Assembly (NCBI RefSeq): GCF_000190595.1
Contig: NC_015167.1
Span: 732,501-796,500, forward strand
Source of the DNA: Cellulophaga lytica DSM 7489
Lineage (GTDB): Bacteria > Bacteroidota > Bacteroidia > Flavobacteriales > Flavobacteriaceae
Length of the DNA stretch: 64,000 bases
Reading direction: 5' to 3'
The notes below the pieces were generated by a model. The model saw nothing but the letters and a program-made list of their open reading frames with translations. It did not search any database and was not told where the DNA came from. Below, one piece after another: positions 10,863 through 21,297 of this stretch; positions within the stretch are counted from its first letter, which is position 1; the number at the start of each line of letters is the position of its first letter. A program made the position numbers and the translations under genes.

Positions 10863-12392
10863 TTATTGATTTTGATCTGCTGGCGTAATAGCATCGTTTA
10901 AATTAATTTCAGTTTCTGGAATCTGAAAAGTAAAACGAGCATCACCTGCAGGAATATTAAAGAAAGATGAAGGACTATTAGGATGTGTTGTACCTTCAAA
11001 ATCACGAACAAGACCAACATTCCATCTCTTCATATCCAATAAACCAAAACCTTCTCCCCAAAGTTCTATACGTCTATGCAGTCTAATTTCTTCCATTAAA
11101 CTACTACCTGAATTTGTAGAACGTGTGTATGCATTATCTCTAGTAGAAACTAAATCAAATAATTCTTGTGCCGCTCCTGCATCATCACCACTAGATGCCT
11201 TAGCTTCTGCAATAATTAAGTACATTTCTGCAACTCTCATATATACGTAATCTGCTTCAAAAAACGTATCATCGTAAAACTTGTAATTATAAATTTGTCC
11301 CTCTTTAGGCTGATCTATAAAACCGTTATCTGGTCCAAACCAATTGCTACGCACATCTGTAGAAGCTACTGCATTATACAACCTAACATCTACAGTTCTG
11401 TGGTGCCCTAATTGTCCTGTATAACCTGGTGTTACACCAATAGCACTTTTTTGCACAGGTGAATACGATTGCATTTGTGCAAAAAACGAAGCATAAATAG
11501 ATGACGTATCTCCATTAATATCTGCTCCCCACAACCACTCTGGATTAGATATATACTGGAAACCATCTAACAATTGATCTGCTGCTAAAGAACCTGCCGA
11601 TTTTGCTATTTCTGCAAATTGTATTGCTTTTGTATAATCTTTAGACAATAAGTAAAAACGAGCTAAATAACCTGCTGCAATGTTTTGATTAATTACAGTT
11701 TTATCTGGTCTAGAAAATCCTTCAAGACCATCATAACCTTCTTTTAAATCAGACTCTATTTGATCATAAACATCTTGTACAGTTAATCTACCAAAACCAG
11801 GCCCATTAACTAAATCTGCTGTAGGGTCTATAATTGGCACACCAGCATCAGACATTGCAGGGTTTCCTTTTTGATAAATTTGTATTAATTGCAAATACGC
11901 CAATCCTCTTACCACTTTAGATCTAGATAAAACATAAGTTAAATCTTGCGTTAAAACAGATTCATCTAAACCACCTATAAGTGTAATTGTTTGGTTGGCA
12001 CCTTTAATTATCTCATAGTAATAATCCCATATTGTGTTGGTTTCTGTACCAGATTCTTGAGTTCTACCAATGTATTTGTACAAATCATCATACCACCAAC
12101 CATTGTTAGAATCTATCATATCATTAGACATAATATCCATCATTAAATCTATAGATTTTTGTCCGTAATCATTATGGTTTCCACCAGAACCAGCTACGTT
12201 AAATGTACGCATGTTATTAATTGTACCTGTATCAAAAGAACTTGCAGTAGACAACAAAGCTTCTGGTGATTCTTCAGCTAATTCTGAAATAGTTTCGTCT
12301 GTAACTATGTTTTCTAAATCTGACTCTAAATAATCATCACTACAGCTAGCTGATATTGCCAACATTGTAGCTATTACTAATATTTTTTTCAT
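10863..12392 (-). CDS. SusD/RagB-like nutrient-binding lipoprotein (pair 1)
   Basis: 509 residues from the ATG at 12392. An upstream in-frame ATG (12416) would add eight residues but overlaps the SusC stop and spoils the signal peptide; the chosen start gives MKKILVIATMLAISASC with the lipobox at the Cys. The helical SusD core carries the usual N-terminal half (KVVRGLAYLQLIQIYQKG) and C-terminal signature (RRIELWGEGFGLLDMKRW). It should sit on the cell surface as the lid of its SusC partner and bind substrate. It starts 10 bases after the SusC stop (12403), so the two form an operon. Ligand unknown. Confidence 0.93.
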   Translation of the reverse strand: MKKILVIATMLAISASCSDDYLESDLENIVTDETISELAEESPEALLSTASSFDTGTINNMRTFNVAGSGGNHNDYGQKSIDLMMDIMSNDMIDSNNGWWYDDLYKYIGRTQESGTETNTIWDYYYEIIKGANQTITLIGGLDESVLTQDLTYVLSRSKVVRGLAYLQLIQIYQKGNPAMSDAGVPIIDPTADLVNGPGFGRLTVQDVYDQIESDLKEGYDGLEGFSRPDKTVINQNIAAGYLARFYLLSKDYTKAIQFAEIAKSAGSLAADQLLDGFQYISNPEWLWGADINGDTSSIYASFFAQMQSYSPVQKSAIGVTPGYTGQLGHHRTVDVRLYNAVASTDVRSNWFGPDNGFIDQPKEGQIYNYKFYDDTFFEADYVYMRVAEMYLIIAEAKASSGDDAGAAQELFDLVSTRDNAYTRSTNSGSSLMEEIRLHRRIELWGEGFGLLDMKRWNVGLVRDFEGTTHPNSPSSFFNIPAGDARFTFQIPETEINLNDAITPADQNQ

Positions 12393-12402
12393 TTTTTTAC
12401 TT

Positions 12403-15400
12403 TTAAAAATTAACATTTAAACCTAACGTAAACGTTTTTAATGTTGCGTATCTAACAGAGTTGTTACCTCCGGTTACACTTGCTCTAGGATCAAAACCTT
12501 GAACATCTGATGCTGTCCATAAAGCTAAGTTGTTACCTAAACCATAAATTCTAACTTTGCTTAAACCTATTTTATTTGAAACCTCTTGTGGTAAAGTGTA
12601 CCCTATAGACACATCATTAAGACTAATAAAATCTGATTTTTGTAAAAACAAATCAGACACACTATAATTTCTAGTCCCATCTATAACTCTAGGCAACTGA
12701 GCGTCTGTATTATCATACGTCCAAGACTTATTAAAATCTCTGTGGAAATTTTCTCCAATACCGCCTCCAAAGCCATCATTATAAATAGCATCATAAGCAT
12801 AACCTCCAAATTGGTATGAAAGTGCAAAACTAAAATCTAAGTTTTTATAAGTAAGCGATGATGTAAAACCACCGTTAACATCTGGCAAAGCAGATTTTCC
12901 CAAACTAGTTTCTGACGCTACAGAGTAATCTTCAGTTTGGTTGTTTACAATTGGTGTTGTACCGTCTGCCTCAAACTCGCTAGAAGTATACCAAATAGCA
13001 TTACCATTTTCTGGGTTAACCCCTACAAAATCCCTAATGTAATAATCAAAAGCACTACTACCTTTTTCCCATCTATATACAGTACCTGGATCTATAAATT
13101 CTCTTCCAGGAGCAAGTTTAGTTATCTCGTTTTTATAATGAGTTGCATTTAAATTTACGGTCCAGTTTAAATTTTGATTTCTAATAATATCATAAGAAAT
13201 ACTTGCCTCAAAACCTACGTTCTGCATATCCATTACATTTTCTGGAATAGAAGGTAAACCAGAAGAGTTAGGTAAAGGCCTGTTAAATATTAAATCTGTT
13301 ATTTTACGCTCAAAATATTCAGATTCAATTCTCACTCTATTATCAAACATATTAAGTTCAAAACCAACATTAAAATTGGTAGATGTCTCCCATTTTAAAT
13401 CTCTGTTACCTAAAACTGTTTTATTTAAATTAAACTCTTCACCATCTGTAGTTACATCCCACTGATCTAAATAAGGAGCATAATTTCTAACAGCAGTATT
13501 GTCTGGGTAACCAACATAGTCATTACCCTGCTGACCAATACTAGATTTAAGTTTAAGCTCAGAAATCCAGTTTACATTATCCATAAAAGATTCTTTAGAA
13601 ACTCTCCAAGCTAAACCAGCTCCCCAAAAATTACCCCATCTATTTTCATCGGCAAAAACAGAAGAACCATCTCTACGGAAACTACCATTTATATAATATT
13701 TGTTATCAAAATCATACAACATTCTAGCAAAGAAACCTTCTAAAAGGTACTCTGTTGGACCTCCTGTAACATTACCTGCTCCATCATTCTCTGCAAATAA
13801 ACTAGCAGAAATATCATTAGAGATAAACTGATTTTTTTTGTTTGCATCTAAGAATTTAAAATTGTAGTCTGAATTTTCATGACCTAACAAAATATCTAAG
13901 TTATGATCTTCTCCTATTGTTTTTTTCCAACCTAATAATTGTTGATTGGTATAAGTTGTACCTCTACCAAATTGCTCAGACAATCTACCATTAACATCTG
14001 CAGGAGATGCACTACCTACAATTTTATTGGTATAATTGGTAGTGTTATAAAAGGCAAGATCTAAACCAAAATTATACGTAAATGTAAAGTCTTTTAAGAA
14101 TTTGATTTCTGCAAATGCTCTAGATGTTAAATTATCTCTTACAGATTTATTTACATTTAGTGTTTGTAGAGCGTGCGGATTAGAAAAACCATTAAATGGC
14201 CTACCTGCAGTTGCATTTGGAGATGTAACATCTGCCCAATCCCAAAGTGGATTTCCTTTATCATCTAAAACTGTTTCACCTGTAGCATGATCTACAGCAA
14301 AAACAGGATAAATAGGCGCTATATTTCTAACCCAAGCAAAATTACCTGTAATATTATTAGTTAAAGTTCCTGTTTGCTCTCTGTTAGCATAATTAGCAGA
14401 CATCCCCAATTTAATGTTATCACTCACTTGAGAGTTTACATTCATATTTAAGGTTAACCTTTTAAAGCCGGTATTAATGTTATACCCTGTATTATCTTCA
14501 TTACCTACAGAGAAAAAGTATTTAGCTTTTTCAGTACCTCCGGCTACACTTGCGTATAAAGACTGTATACCACTACCGTTATTAAACAACTCATCTTCCC
14601 AATCTGATGTCCATAACTGGTTACCAGATCTTAATTTACCCGTTGTAGGGTCTACAACAGTTGTTCTATCGCCTCCAAAAGGATTATAAACCAAGCCTTG
14701 TGCTCCATCAAATAAATTTGCAGATGCGTTTATGCCGGCTGTTGCCTCATCTGTACCATTCTCTACAATATCGTTACTTTTTAGCATTTTATGGTAAGCC
14801 TCTAAATACTCACCTGCACCATCCATAACGTCATAGTCTTTAACTGCTCTACTAGTAAAGCTAGTTCTAACATCTAAGTTTACACTTACTTTACCAGCTT
14901 TACCTTTTTTTGTAGTTACAATAATAACACCATTAGCACCTCTATTTCCATACAAAGCAGCAGCTGCAGCATCTTTTAAAAATGAAATAGACTCAATATC
15001 ATTAGGGTTTAATGATGTAATAGACTCGTTATAAGGAACACCGTCTACAACATATAAAGGCGCAGAAGATCCGTTTAAAGATCCAATACCTCTAAACCTA
15101 ACTGTAGGCGCAGTACCTGGTTGGCCAGAATTTGAAAAAATTTGAACACCAGAAACTTTCCCCGTTAAACCTGTTACAGCATTACCAGAAGCAACCTTAG
15201 TGATTTCTTCAGATTTAATTTCTGCTATTGATCCCGTAAGAGATTCTTTCTTTTGAGTACCATAAGCAGTTACCACAACTTCCTCTAATGCCTCTGCATC
15301 TTCTTCCATTTGAAGATTAATTGTGCTTGAAGCACCAACGGTTCTTTGTGTAGTTTTTTGACCAATGTAACTGTAACGCAAAACCTGACCTACTTTTGCA

Positions 15401-15591
15401 TTTATGGTATAGTTACCGTCAAAGTCTGACTGTGTACCTGTTGTTGTACCAACAACTAACACAGAAACACCAGGTAAAGGCAAACCATTTTGATCTGTTA
15501 CATTACCTGTAATTGTTTTCTCTTGCGCATAAGAGAAACTCATTAACATCACCAGTAAGGGTGTTAAAATCCAAGTTACTTTTTTTCTCAT
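12403..15591 (-). CDS. SusC/RagA-like TonB-dependent outer membrane transporter (pair 1)
   Basis: 1062 residues. Signal peptide 1-22; carboxypeptidase-regulatory-like domain about 24-95 (ITGNVTDQNGLPLPGVSVLV, DFDGNYTI); TonB box about 103-111 (EEVVVTAYG); plug about 118-230 with the SusC marker GANGVIIVTT; then the beta-barrel ending in Phe (LGLNVNF), the normal BAM signal. It imports a substrate delivered by the SusD partner, powered by TonB-ExbBD. Length is normal. No hydrolase or sensor gene adjoins the pair, so the substrate cannot be named. The leader element CTAACTCAAAA is at 15601-15611. Confidence 0.95.
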   Translation of the reverse strand: MRKKVTWILTPLLVMLMSFSYAQEKTITGNVTDQNGLPLPGVSVLVVGTTTGTQSDFDGNYTINAKVGQVLRYSYIGQKTTQRTVGASSTINLQMEEDAEALEEVVVTAYGTQKKESLTGSIAEIKSEEITKVASGNAVTGLTGKVSGVQIFSNSGQPGTAPTVRFRGIGSLNGSSAPLYVVDGVPYNESITSLNPNDIESISFLKDAAAAALYGNRGANGVIIVTTKKGKAGKVSVNLDVRTSFTSRAVKDYDVMDGAGEYLEAYHKMLKSNDIVENGTDEATAGINASANLFDGAQGLVYNPFGGDRTTVVDPTTGKLRSGNQLWTSDWEDELFNNGSGIQSLYASVAGGTEKAKYFFSVGNEDNTGYNINTGFKRLTLNMNVNSQVSDNIKLGMSANYANREQTGTLTNNITGNFAWVRNIAPIYPVFAVDHATGETVLDDKGNPLWDWADVTSPNATAGRPFNGFSNPHALQTLNVNKSVRDNLTSRAFAEIKFLKDFTFTYNFGLDLAFYNTTNYTNKIVGSASPADVNGRLSEQFGRGTTYTNQQLLGWKKTIGEDHNLDILLGHENSDYNFKFLDANKKNQFISNDISASLFAENDGAGNVTGGPTEYLLEGFFARMLYDFDNKYYINGSFRRDGSSVFADENRWGNFWGAGLAWRVSKESFMDNVNWISELKLKSSIGQQGNDYVGYPDNTAVRNYAPYLDQWDVTTDGEEFNLNKTVLGNRDLKWETSTNFNVGFELNMFDNRVRIESEYFERKITDLIFNRPLPNSSGLPSIPENVMDMQNVGFEASISYDIIRNQNLNWTVNLNATHYKNEITKLAPGREFIDPGTVYRWEKGSSAFDYYIRDFVGVNPENGNAIWYTSSEFEADGTTPIVNNQTEDYSVASETSLGKSALPDVNGGFTSSLTYKNLDFSFALSYQFGGYAYDAIYNDGFGGGIGENFHRDFNKSWTYDNTDAQLPRVIDGTRNYSVSDLFLQKSDFISLNDVSIGYTLPQEVSNKIGLSKVRIYGLGNNLALWTASDVQGFDPRASVTGGNNSVRYATLKTFTLGLNVNF

Positions 15592-16067
15592 TTAATTTAG
15601 TTTTGAGTTAGCTTTAGCTTTCCTTTAACTATTTGCATACACCTTAAAAAATACTATTAACATTTTTTTAGCATTTTTAGATTTATAACAAGTGATTAAA
15701 CTGGGCTAAAAATTATTTAATAAAAAAATAGATACTTAGTAAATTCAGTGCCCTACAAAGAATTAGTACTACCCAAAAAACTTTTATAAATAAGAAAACA
15801 GCAACTTAAAAAGTATCTATAAAGCACTTTGTCGTATTAAAACTTTGTTAATTACAGAATTTTTTAAAAAAAGTTGCTTTTTATTAATTAAAAATCAATG
15901 TAACGAGCTATTTCTTATCATATTCGTATTTTTCAGACGCAAAAAAAGAAGAAATTTAATTCTATAAAGTAAGATAATTAACTGTTAATTTAACACGTAC
16001 AAATGTTCATTAAAAACATAGCTTACTGAACAAAAGGTATTATGGTTAGAGAAAAAAAGACAAAAAA
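15592..16067 (-). other. non-coding region upstream of SusC 1
   Basis: This AT-rich intergenic stretch of about 475 bases has no credible coding region. It holds the 11-base SusC leader element (minus strand CTAACTCAAAA, 15601-15611). A clear TTG / -7 pair like those before SusC 2 and 3 was not found at the corresponding position. The promoter of pair 1 must lie here but I could not fix it. Confidence 0.5.
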
Positions 16068-16097
16068 AACCGCCAAGAGCAATTGCTCTTGGCGGTT
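16068..16097 (-). terminator. perfect palindromic terminator of pair 2 (copy A of a 52-base repeat)
   Basis: A perfect 30-base palindrome with half-site AACCGCCAAGAGCAA, followed on the minus strand by eight T. It lies 22 bases after the SusD 2 stop. The 52 bases 16063-16114 are identical to 21235-21286 behind SusD 3. Confidence 0.9.
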
Positions 16098-16119
16098 AAA
16101 TAAAATAAATATTTAAATG

Positions 16120-17634
16120 TTAATTCTGAGAATTAATATTTGGATTAAATAAAATCTCTTCTTGAGGAATTTCATAAGTTAAACGCTCATCATCATGACT
16201 AAAAGAATCTCCTGAAAAGTCTAACCAGTTAGACCCCCTAGTTCTAGTTTCACGTCTTCTCTTCATTATAAAATAAGATTGACCTTCTGCAAACAATTCT
16301 AAACGAGCCTGTAAAGCAGCTTCCTCTGCTAAAGCAGCACCAGATAAACCATCAATATAAGAACTGTCATCTAATCTTAAATCTAATAAAGCTTTTAAAC
16401 TAGTTCTTGCAGCTGCATCATTACCATTTTCTGCCGCAGCCTCTGCGTGTAATAAATACATTTCTGCTATTCTCATATAATGAGAATCTGAATCTATATT
16501 AGATTGCGGGCCAGAAAAGGCTGCAAAACCATTAAGCTCTGCTCCCTTATAGTAAAATTTACCAGAAGGTTGTAAACTTGCAGAAAACTGATTTAATCTA
16601 ATATCATCATCTCTAAAATTAGCATGTAAATCTGCATCCATTCCTTTAGAATTACCTACGGCAGCATAACTATAACTGTACACGTCCATAAAACCCCACC
16701 AAGAAAATAAAGATGCTAAACCTTGACCTGTTGGTGTAATATCAATACCCCACATAATACCAGGAATAGAGTTAATATCATTAAAACCACCTACTGCTCC
16801 ACTTTCATCTGGCAATAAAGCAACTTCATCTGCAGTCATGATTGGATAATTACCAGAGTTGACTACTAATGCAGCATACTCTTCAGTTTTAGGCCAGTTA
16901 TTTAATGCTCCGTAAGTTTTTGCTAATAAACCTCTAACAATATCTTGGTTAATTTCAATTTTATCTTCTCTAACAAAACCTTCTAACAAAGTTTCTGCAT
17001 CTGTTAAATCTTTTATAACCAAATCAAAAACCTCTTGCAAAGTAGATTTTGGCTGATCTATATCTTCAGCACTTGTATAAATAGGAAGTACTTCTTGAGA
17101 CATATTTGTTATATCATTAACAAAAACATGTGCTAAAAAGAAATAAGCATACCCTCTAAGAGCTTTTGCTTGACCAACTGTATATCTAAGGTTTTCAGTT
17201 TCTGGCACTACATCATTACCACCTGCACCATCTATAACTAAATTAGATAGATTAATAATTCTAAAAAGAAATCTCCATGGTCTGTAATTATATTCCGAAT
17301 CTGGATCTACCGTGGCTGTTAACTCAGAAATTTGTGTTTGTCTATTATAACTCTTACCTAAATGAGCCATATCTGCAGAAAACATATCCAACTGAATATA
17401 CTGTGTTGTAATACCAAAATCTTCCTGACTACCAGTACCACCACTACCTCTACGGTATAAGTTTTCATAAATACCTAATAATGTAGCTTTAGAAACATCT
17501 GGATTAATTTTAGAAGCCTCACTCACTTGTTCTTGAGATAAGGTTTCTGTTGGATATACCTCCAAAAAGTCTTCACTACATGAGCTCATAAATAATAAAG
17601 CTCCTGCATAAATTATTTTATTTATTGTTTTCAT
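16120..17634 (-). CDS. SusD/RagB-like nutrient-binding lipoprotein (pair 2)
   Basis: 504 residues with signal peptide and lipobox (LLFMSSC) followed by SEDFLE, the usual SusD start. Core signatures include AKALRGYAYFFLAHVF and a C-terminal ARLELFAEGQSYFIMKRRRETR. It starts 4 bases after the SusC 2 stop, so translation is probably coupled. The ligand is unknown. Sequence similarity to the other three SusD proteins appears low outside the family signatures, suggesting a different substrate. Confidence 0.93.
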   Translation of the reverse strand: MKTINKIIYAGALLFMSSCSEDFLEVYPTETLSQEQVSEASKINPDVSKATLLGIYENLYRRGSGGTGSQEDFGITTQYIQLDMFSADMAHLGKSYNRQTQISELTATVDPDSEYNYRPWRFLFRIINLSNLVIDGAGGNDVVPETENLRYTVGQAKALRGYAYFFLAHVFVNDITNMSQEVLPIYTSAEDIDQPKSTLQEVFDLVIKDLTDAETLLEGFVREDKIEINQDIVRGLLAKTYGALNNWPKTEEYAALVVNSGNYPIMTADEVALLPDESGAVGGFNDINSIPGIMWGIDITPTGQGLASLFSWWGFMDVYSYSYAAVGNSKGMDADLHANFRDDDIRLNQFSASLQPSGKFYYKGAELNGFAAFSGPQSNIDSDSHYMRIAEMYLLHAEAAAENGNDAAARTSLKALLDLRLDDSSYIDGLSGAALAEEAALQARLELFAEGQSYFIMKRRRETRTRGSNWLDFSGDSFSHDDERLTYEIPQEEILFNPNINSQN

Positions 17635-17638
17635 ACTA

Positions 17639-20600
17639 TTATAATTTTAAATTAACACCTAAAACAACTGTAGATAATGGATTATATCTGTAAATACTAG
17701 ATCCACCAGTTATAGATGTAGATGGATTAAATCCTTGTCTCTTTGAGAAAAATGCAAGGTTATCACCTGTAATATAAAAGTCTAATTTTTTTAGACCTAT
17801 TTGCTCACTAATGTCGTTAGGTAATGTATATCCTAATCTAACATTATTTAAAGCTAAATAATCAGACTTTACTAAGAACCTTGTAGATGTAGCATTTTGC
17901 TGAATTTGAAATCTTGCATCTTGCCTTGGTATATCTGTAACATCACCAGGTTGCATCCAACGATCTCTAATATCTACGTGGAAGTTATTAGTACCTGCAT
18001 AATCGTTATCCATTAAGTTTGCGTAAGCAGTATCATATGCATAACCACCTAAAGAATAATTAAACAAAGTACTTAAAGTAAAATTCTTATATGAAGCATT
18101 TAATCTAAATGAACCTGTTATATCAGGAATAGCTGTTTTATTGATAAACTTATCTGCTGCTTCAGAATATACCTCAGTGATATCTTGAACTATTGTAGCA
18201 TCAGGATTATCATTCATATATGATGTTAAATTAGTAATGATTTCGTCTCCTGTTCCAAAAACACCATCACCATCTAAGTCATTAAAACTACGTTCCCATT
18301 GAGCTGCACCAGTATCTACATTAACACCTGCGTAAACTGGCATATAGTAATCATATAATGAACGACCAACTGTACGAGCATAATTTCCATCTATATCAAG
18401 CTTTTGCTGCTCTCCTGTTGCCGGATCAATAGGCATTGCCTGCAATTCATTTTTAAATGTAGAACCATTAATTCCAAATGATAAATTGAATTTATCATTA
18501 TCCACTATTTTAAAATCTAAATCAAATTCTACACCTGAATTTAATAATTCACCGTCATTAACTGATATTAAAGCATAACCTACTGAAGGGCCAACTCTTC
18601 TGTCAAAAAACATATCTGTAGTAGACTTTCTATATGCTTCAATAGAACCATCAACAAAACCACCAAGTTCAAACTCTACACCAACGTTAAATTGGTTAGA
18701 ACTTTCCCATGTAAGATCTGGATTACCTTTTGTAGCAAAAGCTAAAGAAATATTATCATTTAAGTTGTTAACAGAATATAAATTGTAACCAGGATAGTAG
18801 TTATTAGCTGTACCATTTAACACACCAGAATTACCTAGAACACCGTAACTAGCCTTTAACTTTAAAAAGTCTACAAACTTAGAGCCAGACATAAAATCTT
18901 CTTGAGACATTACCCATGCACCACCAACAGAATAAAAATTACCCCATTTTTCATTTACAAATCTAGAAGAAGCATCTCTGTTAAAAGTAGCATTTAAAAA
19001 GTATTTACTAGAAAAATCTAAAGTAGCATTAGCTATGTAACTTTCTGTTCTTTCATCTCTAGTAAAACCATCACTAGGTGCATTTACAACACCATTAGAA
19101 ATATCTGTTCCGAAAGGAGTAACTAATTTAGAACGCTCTGCCTCTAAATAATTGAACTCATAAGCAGTTGCTACGTGAGATACAAAAGCTGATAAATTTG
19201 TTGCGCCAAAAGATTTGTTATATCTAAGTCCTGTCCTAATTGTATAGTTTTTAGTTTCAGATCTAGATCTGTTAATTACACCACCCTGACCTTTGGAAGG
19301 ACTATAAAATGGTTCATTTAAAAGAATATCATCACTCATAAAATACTGATACGAGAAGTTGTTATCTAAAGTTAAACCTTCTACTAATGTAATTTTTAAG
19401 TCATTTGTGAAGTTTACTGAGTTGTCTTTAGACCTACTAATATTAATTTGAGAATCTGCAACACCGTTTGTAGCAAAACCAAAACCACGACCATCTTCTA
19501 AACCATAATCATATAAGAAACCACCATAAATTGGATCTTCAATTTTAGCTCCGTTTGCATCTCTTGTAAACAAAGGGTATATTGAAGGTAAATTATCTAT
19601 CCACCAAAATTGAGAAGAAGAAGAACTACCTGTACCATTATTGTTTGTTTCACTTTGCGCATAGTTTAAAGAAGTATTCATTTTTATGAAATCTCTAAAC
19701 TTATTTGTTGCAGAAATACGAGCATTTAATCTTTGGTAATCTGTGTTACTTGCATAACCTTGATCATCAATAAAACCAACTGATGTATAAACTGAAGAAT
19801 TTTCACCAGTATTAGCTAATGATATATTACCTTCTATTCTGTTAGCACTTTGAAAAGCAAAATCTTCCCAATCTTCTGGCGTATATCTTCTAGTTACTCC
19901 TGGTCTAACCATTCCTGTAGCAGGATCTATTAATTCAGAAACACCTTGAGCACCGCTATCACTAACATTCCACATATTATAAACTGGAGAAATATCTGAA
20001 ACATCTGCATTATCACCTTCAAATAAATTTGCATTTGCATAATCTATAGCTGCAATTTCATCTCCGTTATTTTCTAACAAACCTCTTTGGTAAGTTCCTT
20101 CCCAGGCTATACCAATGTATTCCTCTGGAGACTCAATAGTTTCATACCTACCTATACCCTGAAAGTTAGCTCCAGTTTTAATAGATACATTAATTTCATT
20201 ACCAGTATCAGATCCTCTTTTAGTGGTAATTACAATAACCCCATTAGCTCCTCTAGCACCATAAAGTGAAGTAGCTGAAGCATCTTTAAGAACTGTAACT
20301 GATTTAATATCATTTGGATTGATATCATTTAAGCTACCTCTAAATGGAGCGTCATCTACTATATATAAAGGATTTTGACTACCATTTACAGATCCAAAAC
20401 CTCTAATTCTTACTGTAGATGTACTACCTGGTTGACCAGAAGTATTAAATACTGAAACACCAGCTGCTTCACCAGCTAAAGCTTGAGAAACGTTAGTAAA
20501 AGATTTTTGAGAAATGTTCTCTCCTGCAACTACTTTTGCAGATCCTGCAAAAGAAGTTTTTGATACGTTACCAAAACCTGTAACTACTACTTCGTCTAAA

Positions 20601-20902
20601 GATTCAGCATCTTCATCCATTTGCACATTTATAGTTGAGCTAGCACCAACTTTCCTGTCTGTATTTTTTTGACCAATATAACTGTAACGTAATACTTGTC
20701 CAACTTTTGCGCTGATGGTGTAGTTTCCATCAAAATCTGTTTCTGTCCCTGTAGATGTCCCTACAATTAAGACAGTAACACCTGGTAACGGAAGACCATC
20801 CTGATCTGTAACGTTACCTGTAATTGTTTTCTCTTGTGCATAAGAGAAACTCATAAATAACACCAACAAGGGTGTTAAAATCCAAGTTACTTTTGTTCTC
20901 AT
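17639..20902 (-). CDS. SusC/RagA-like TonB-dependent transporter (pair 2)
   Basis: 1087 residues: signal peptide 1-22, carboxypeptidase-regulatory-like domain to about 95, TonB-box region with DEVVVTGFG near 105-112, plug with GANGVIVITTKRG, and beta-barrel. The segment RWMQPGDVTDIPR near the C-terminus is intact, unlike in SusC 3. The protein ends in Leu (GVNLKL) rather than the usual Phe, a mild deviation of the last-strand signal. It shares 46 identical bases of signal-peptide coding DNA with SusC 3. Substrate unknown. Confidence 0.95.
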   Translation of the reverse strand: MRTKVTWILTPLLVLFMSFSYAQEKTITGNVTDQDGLPLPGVTVLIVGTSTGTETDFDGNYTISAKVGQVLRYSYIGQKNTDRKVGASSTINVQMDEDAESLDEVVVTGFGNVSKTSFAGSAKVVAGENISQKSFTNVSQALAGEAAGVSVFNTSGQPGSTSTVRIRGFGSVNGSQNPLYIVDDAPFRGSLNDINPNDIKSVTVLKDASATSLYGARGANGVIVITTKRGSDTGNEINVSIKTGANFQGIGRYETIESPEEYIGIAWEGTYQRGLLENNGDEIAAIDYANANLFEGDNADVSDISPVYNMWNVSDSGAQGVSELIDPATGMVRPGVTRRYTPEDWEDFAFQSANRIEGNISLANTGENSSVYTSVGFIDDQGYASNTDYQRLNARISATNKFRDFIKMNTSLNYAQSETNNNGTGSSSSSQFWWIDNLPSIYPLFTRDANGAKIEDPIYGGFLYDYGLEDGRGFGFATNGVADSQINISRSKDNSVNFTNDLKITLVEGLTLDNNFSYQYFMSDDILLNEPFYSPSKGQGGVINRSRSETKNYTIRTGLRYNKSFGATNLSAFVSHVATAYEFNYLEAERSKLVTPFGTDISNGVVNAPSDGFTRDERTESYIANATLDFSSKYFLNATFNRDASSRFVNEKWGNFYSVGGAWVMSQEDFMSGSKFVDFLKLKASYGVLGNSGVLNGTANNYYPGYNLYSVNNLNDNISLAFATKGNPDLTWESSNQFNVGVEFELGGFVDGSIEAYRKSTTDMFFDRRVGPSVGYALISVNDGELLNSGVEFDLDFKIVDNDKFNLSFGINGSTFKNELQAMPIDPATGEQQKLDIDGNYARTVGRSLYDYYMPVYAGVNVDTGAAQWERSFNDLDGDGVFGTGDEIITNLTSYMNDNPDATIVQDITEVYSEAADKFINKTAIPDITGSFRLNASYKNFTLSTLFNYSLGGYAYDTAYANLMDNDYAGTNNFHVDIRDRWMQPGDVTDIPRQDARFQIQQNATSTRFLVKSDYLALNNVRLGYTLPNDISEQIGLKKLDFYITGDNLAFFSKRQGFNPSTSITGGSSIYRYNPLSTVVLGVNLKL
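20841..20886 (-). repeat. 46-base identity with SusC 3 (copy 1)
   Basis: These 46 bases within the SusC 2 signal-peptide codons are identical to 25675-25720 in SusC 3, whereas the barrels of the two proteins differ greatly. This points to gene conversion or strong constraint on the 5' coding region. Confidence 0.8.
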
Positions 20903-20912
20903 TTATTTTGAT

Positions 20913-20960
20913 TTTTGAGTTAGTTACAGCAAAAATCTTAAATTTAAGTTAAAGAAACAA
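20913..20960 (-). promoter_or_regulatory. promoter and leader element of SusC/SusD pair 2
   Basis: Minus strand TTG at 20958-20960, 20 bases, then GATTTTTG at 20930-20937 (a GA variant of the TAnnTTTG box). The shared leader CTAACTCAAAA follows at 20913-20923, 10 bases before the ATG. The transcript would begin within a few bases of the leader element. The start site is inferred. Confidence 0.5.
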
Positions 20961-21239
20961 ACAATAATTGTTAATTAAATTAACAAAGAAATATATAAAA
21001 GTGTACAATTAAAGTAATTACCCACATATATGTTAATATAAACAAAACAAGTGTTAACCTTGTTCAAGCGTAAATTATTAAGTAAAATACTACTTGTTAG
21101 TAATTAAAAAAAAAGAAAATAATACAAGTGAAAAACATAAAAACTAATCACTAAAAGAGTAATTATAGAGAAAAAACACCCCTTAAAAGCAACATTAAAT
21201 AAGGTTACATTATTAAATATTAATTTAATAAAACAAAAA
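20961..21239. other. non-coding AT-rich stretch between pairs 2 and 3
   Basis: About 280 bases between the pair 2 promoter and the pair 3 terminator, almost all A and T. No open frame, tRNA or clear repeat was seen. Confidence 0.5.
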
Positions 21240-21269
21240 AACCGCCAAGAGCAATTGCTCTTGGCGGTT
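21240..21269 (-). terminator. perfect palindromic terminator of pair 3 (copy B of the 52-base repeat)
   Basis: The same 30-base perfect palindrome as at 16068-16097 (half-site AACCGCCAAGAGCAA), followed on the minus strand by a T run and lying 28 bases after the SusD 3 stop. Identity to copy A covers 21235-21286. Confidence 0.9.
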
Positions 21270-21297
21270 AAATAAAATAAATATTTTTTATTTTATT

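Noticed and set aside
12393-12416. Upstream ATG giving SusD 1 eight extra residues
   Set aside because: It overlaps the SusC stop and puts charged residues before a clean lipoprotein signal peptide.
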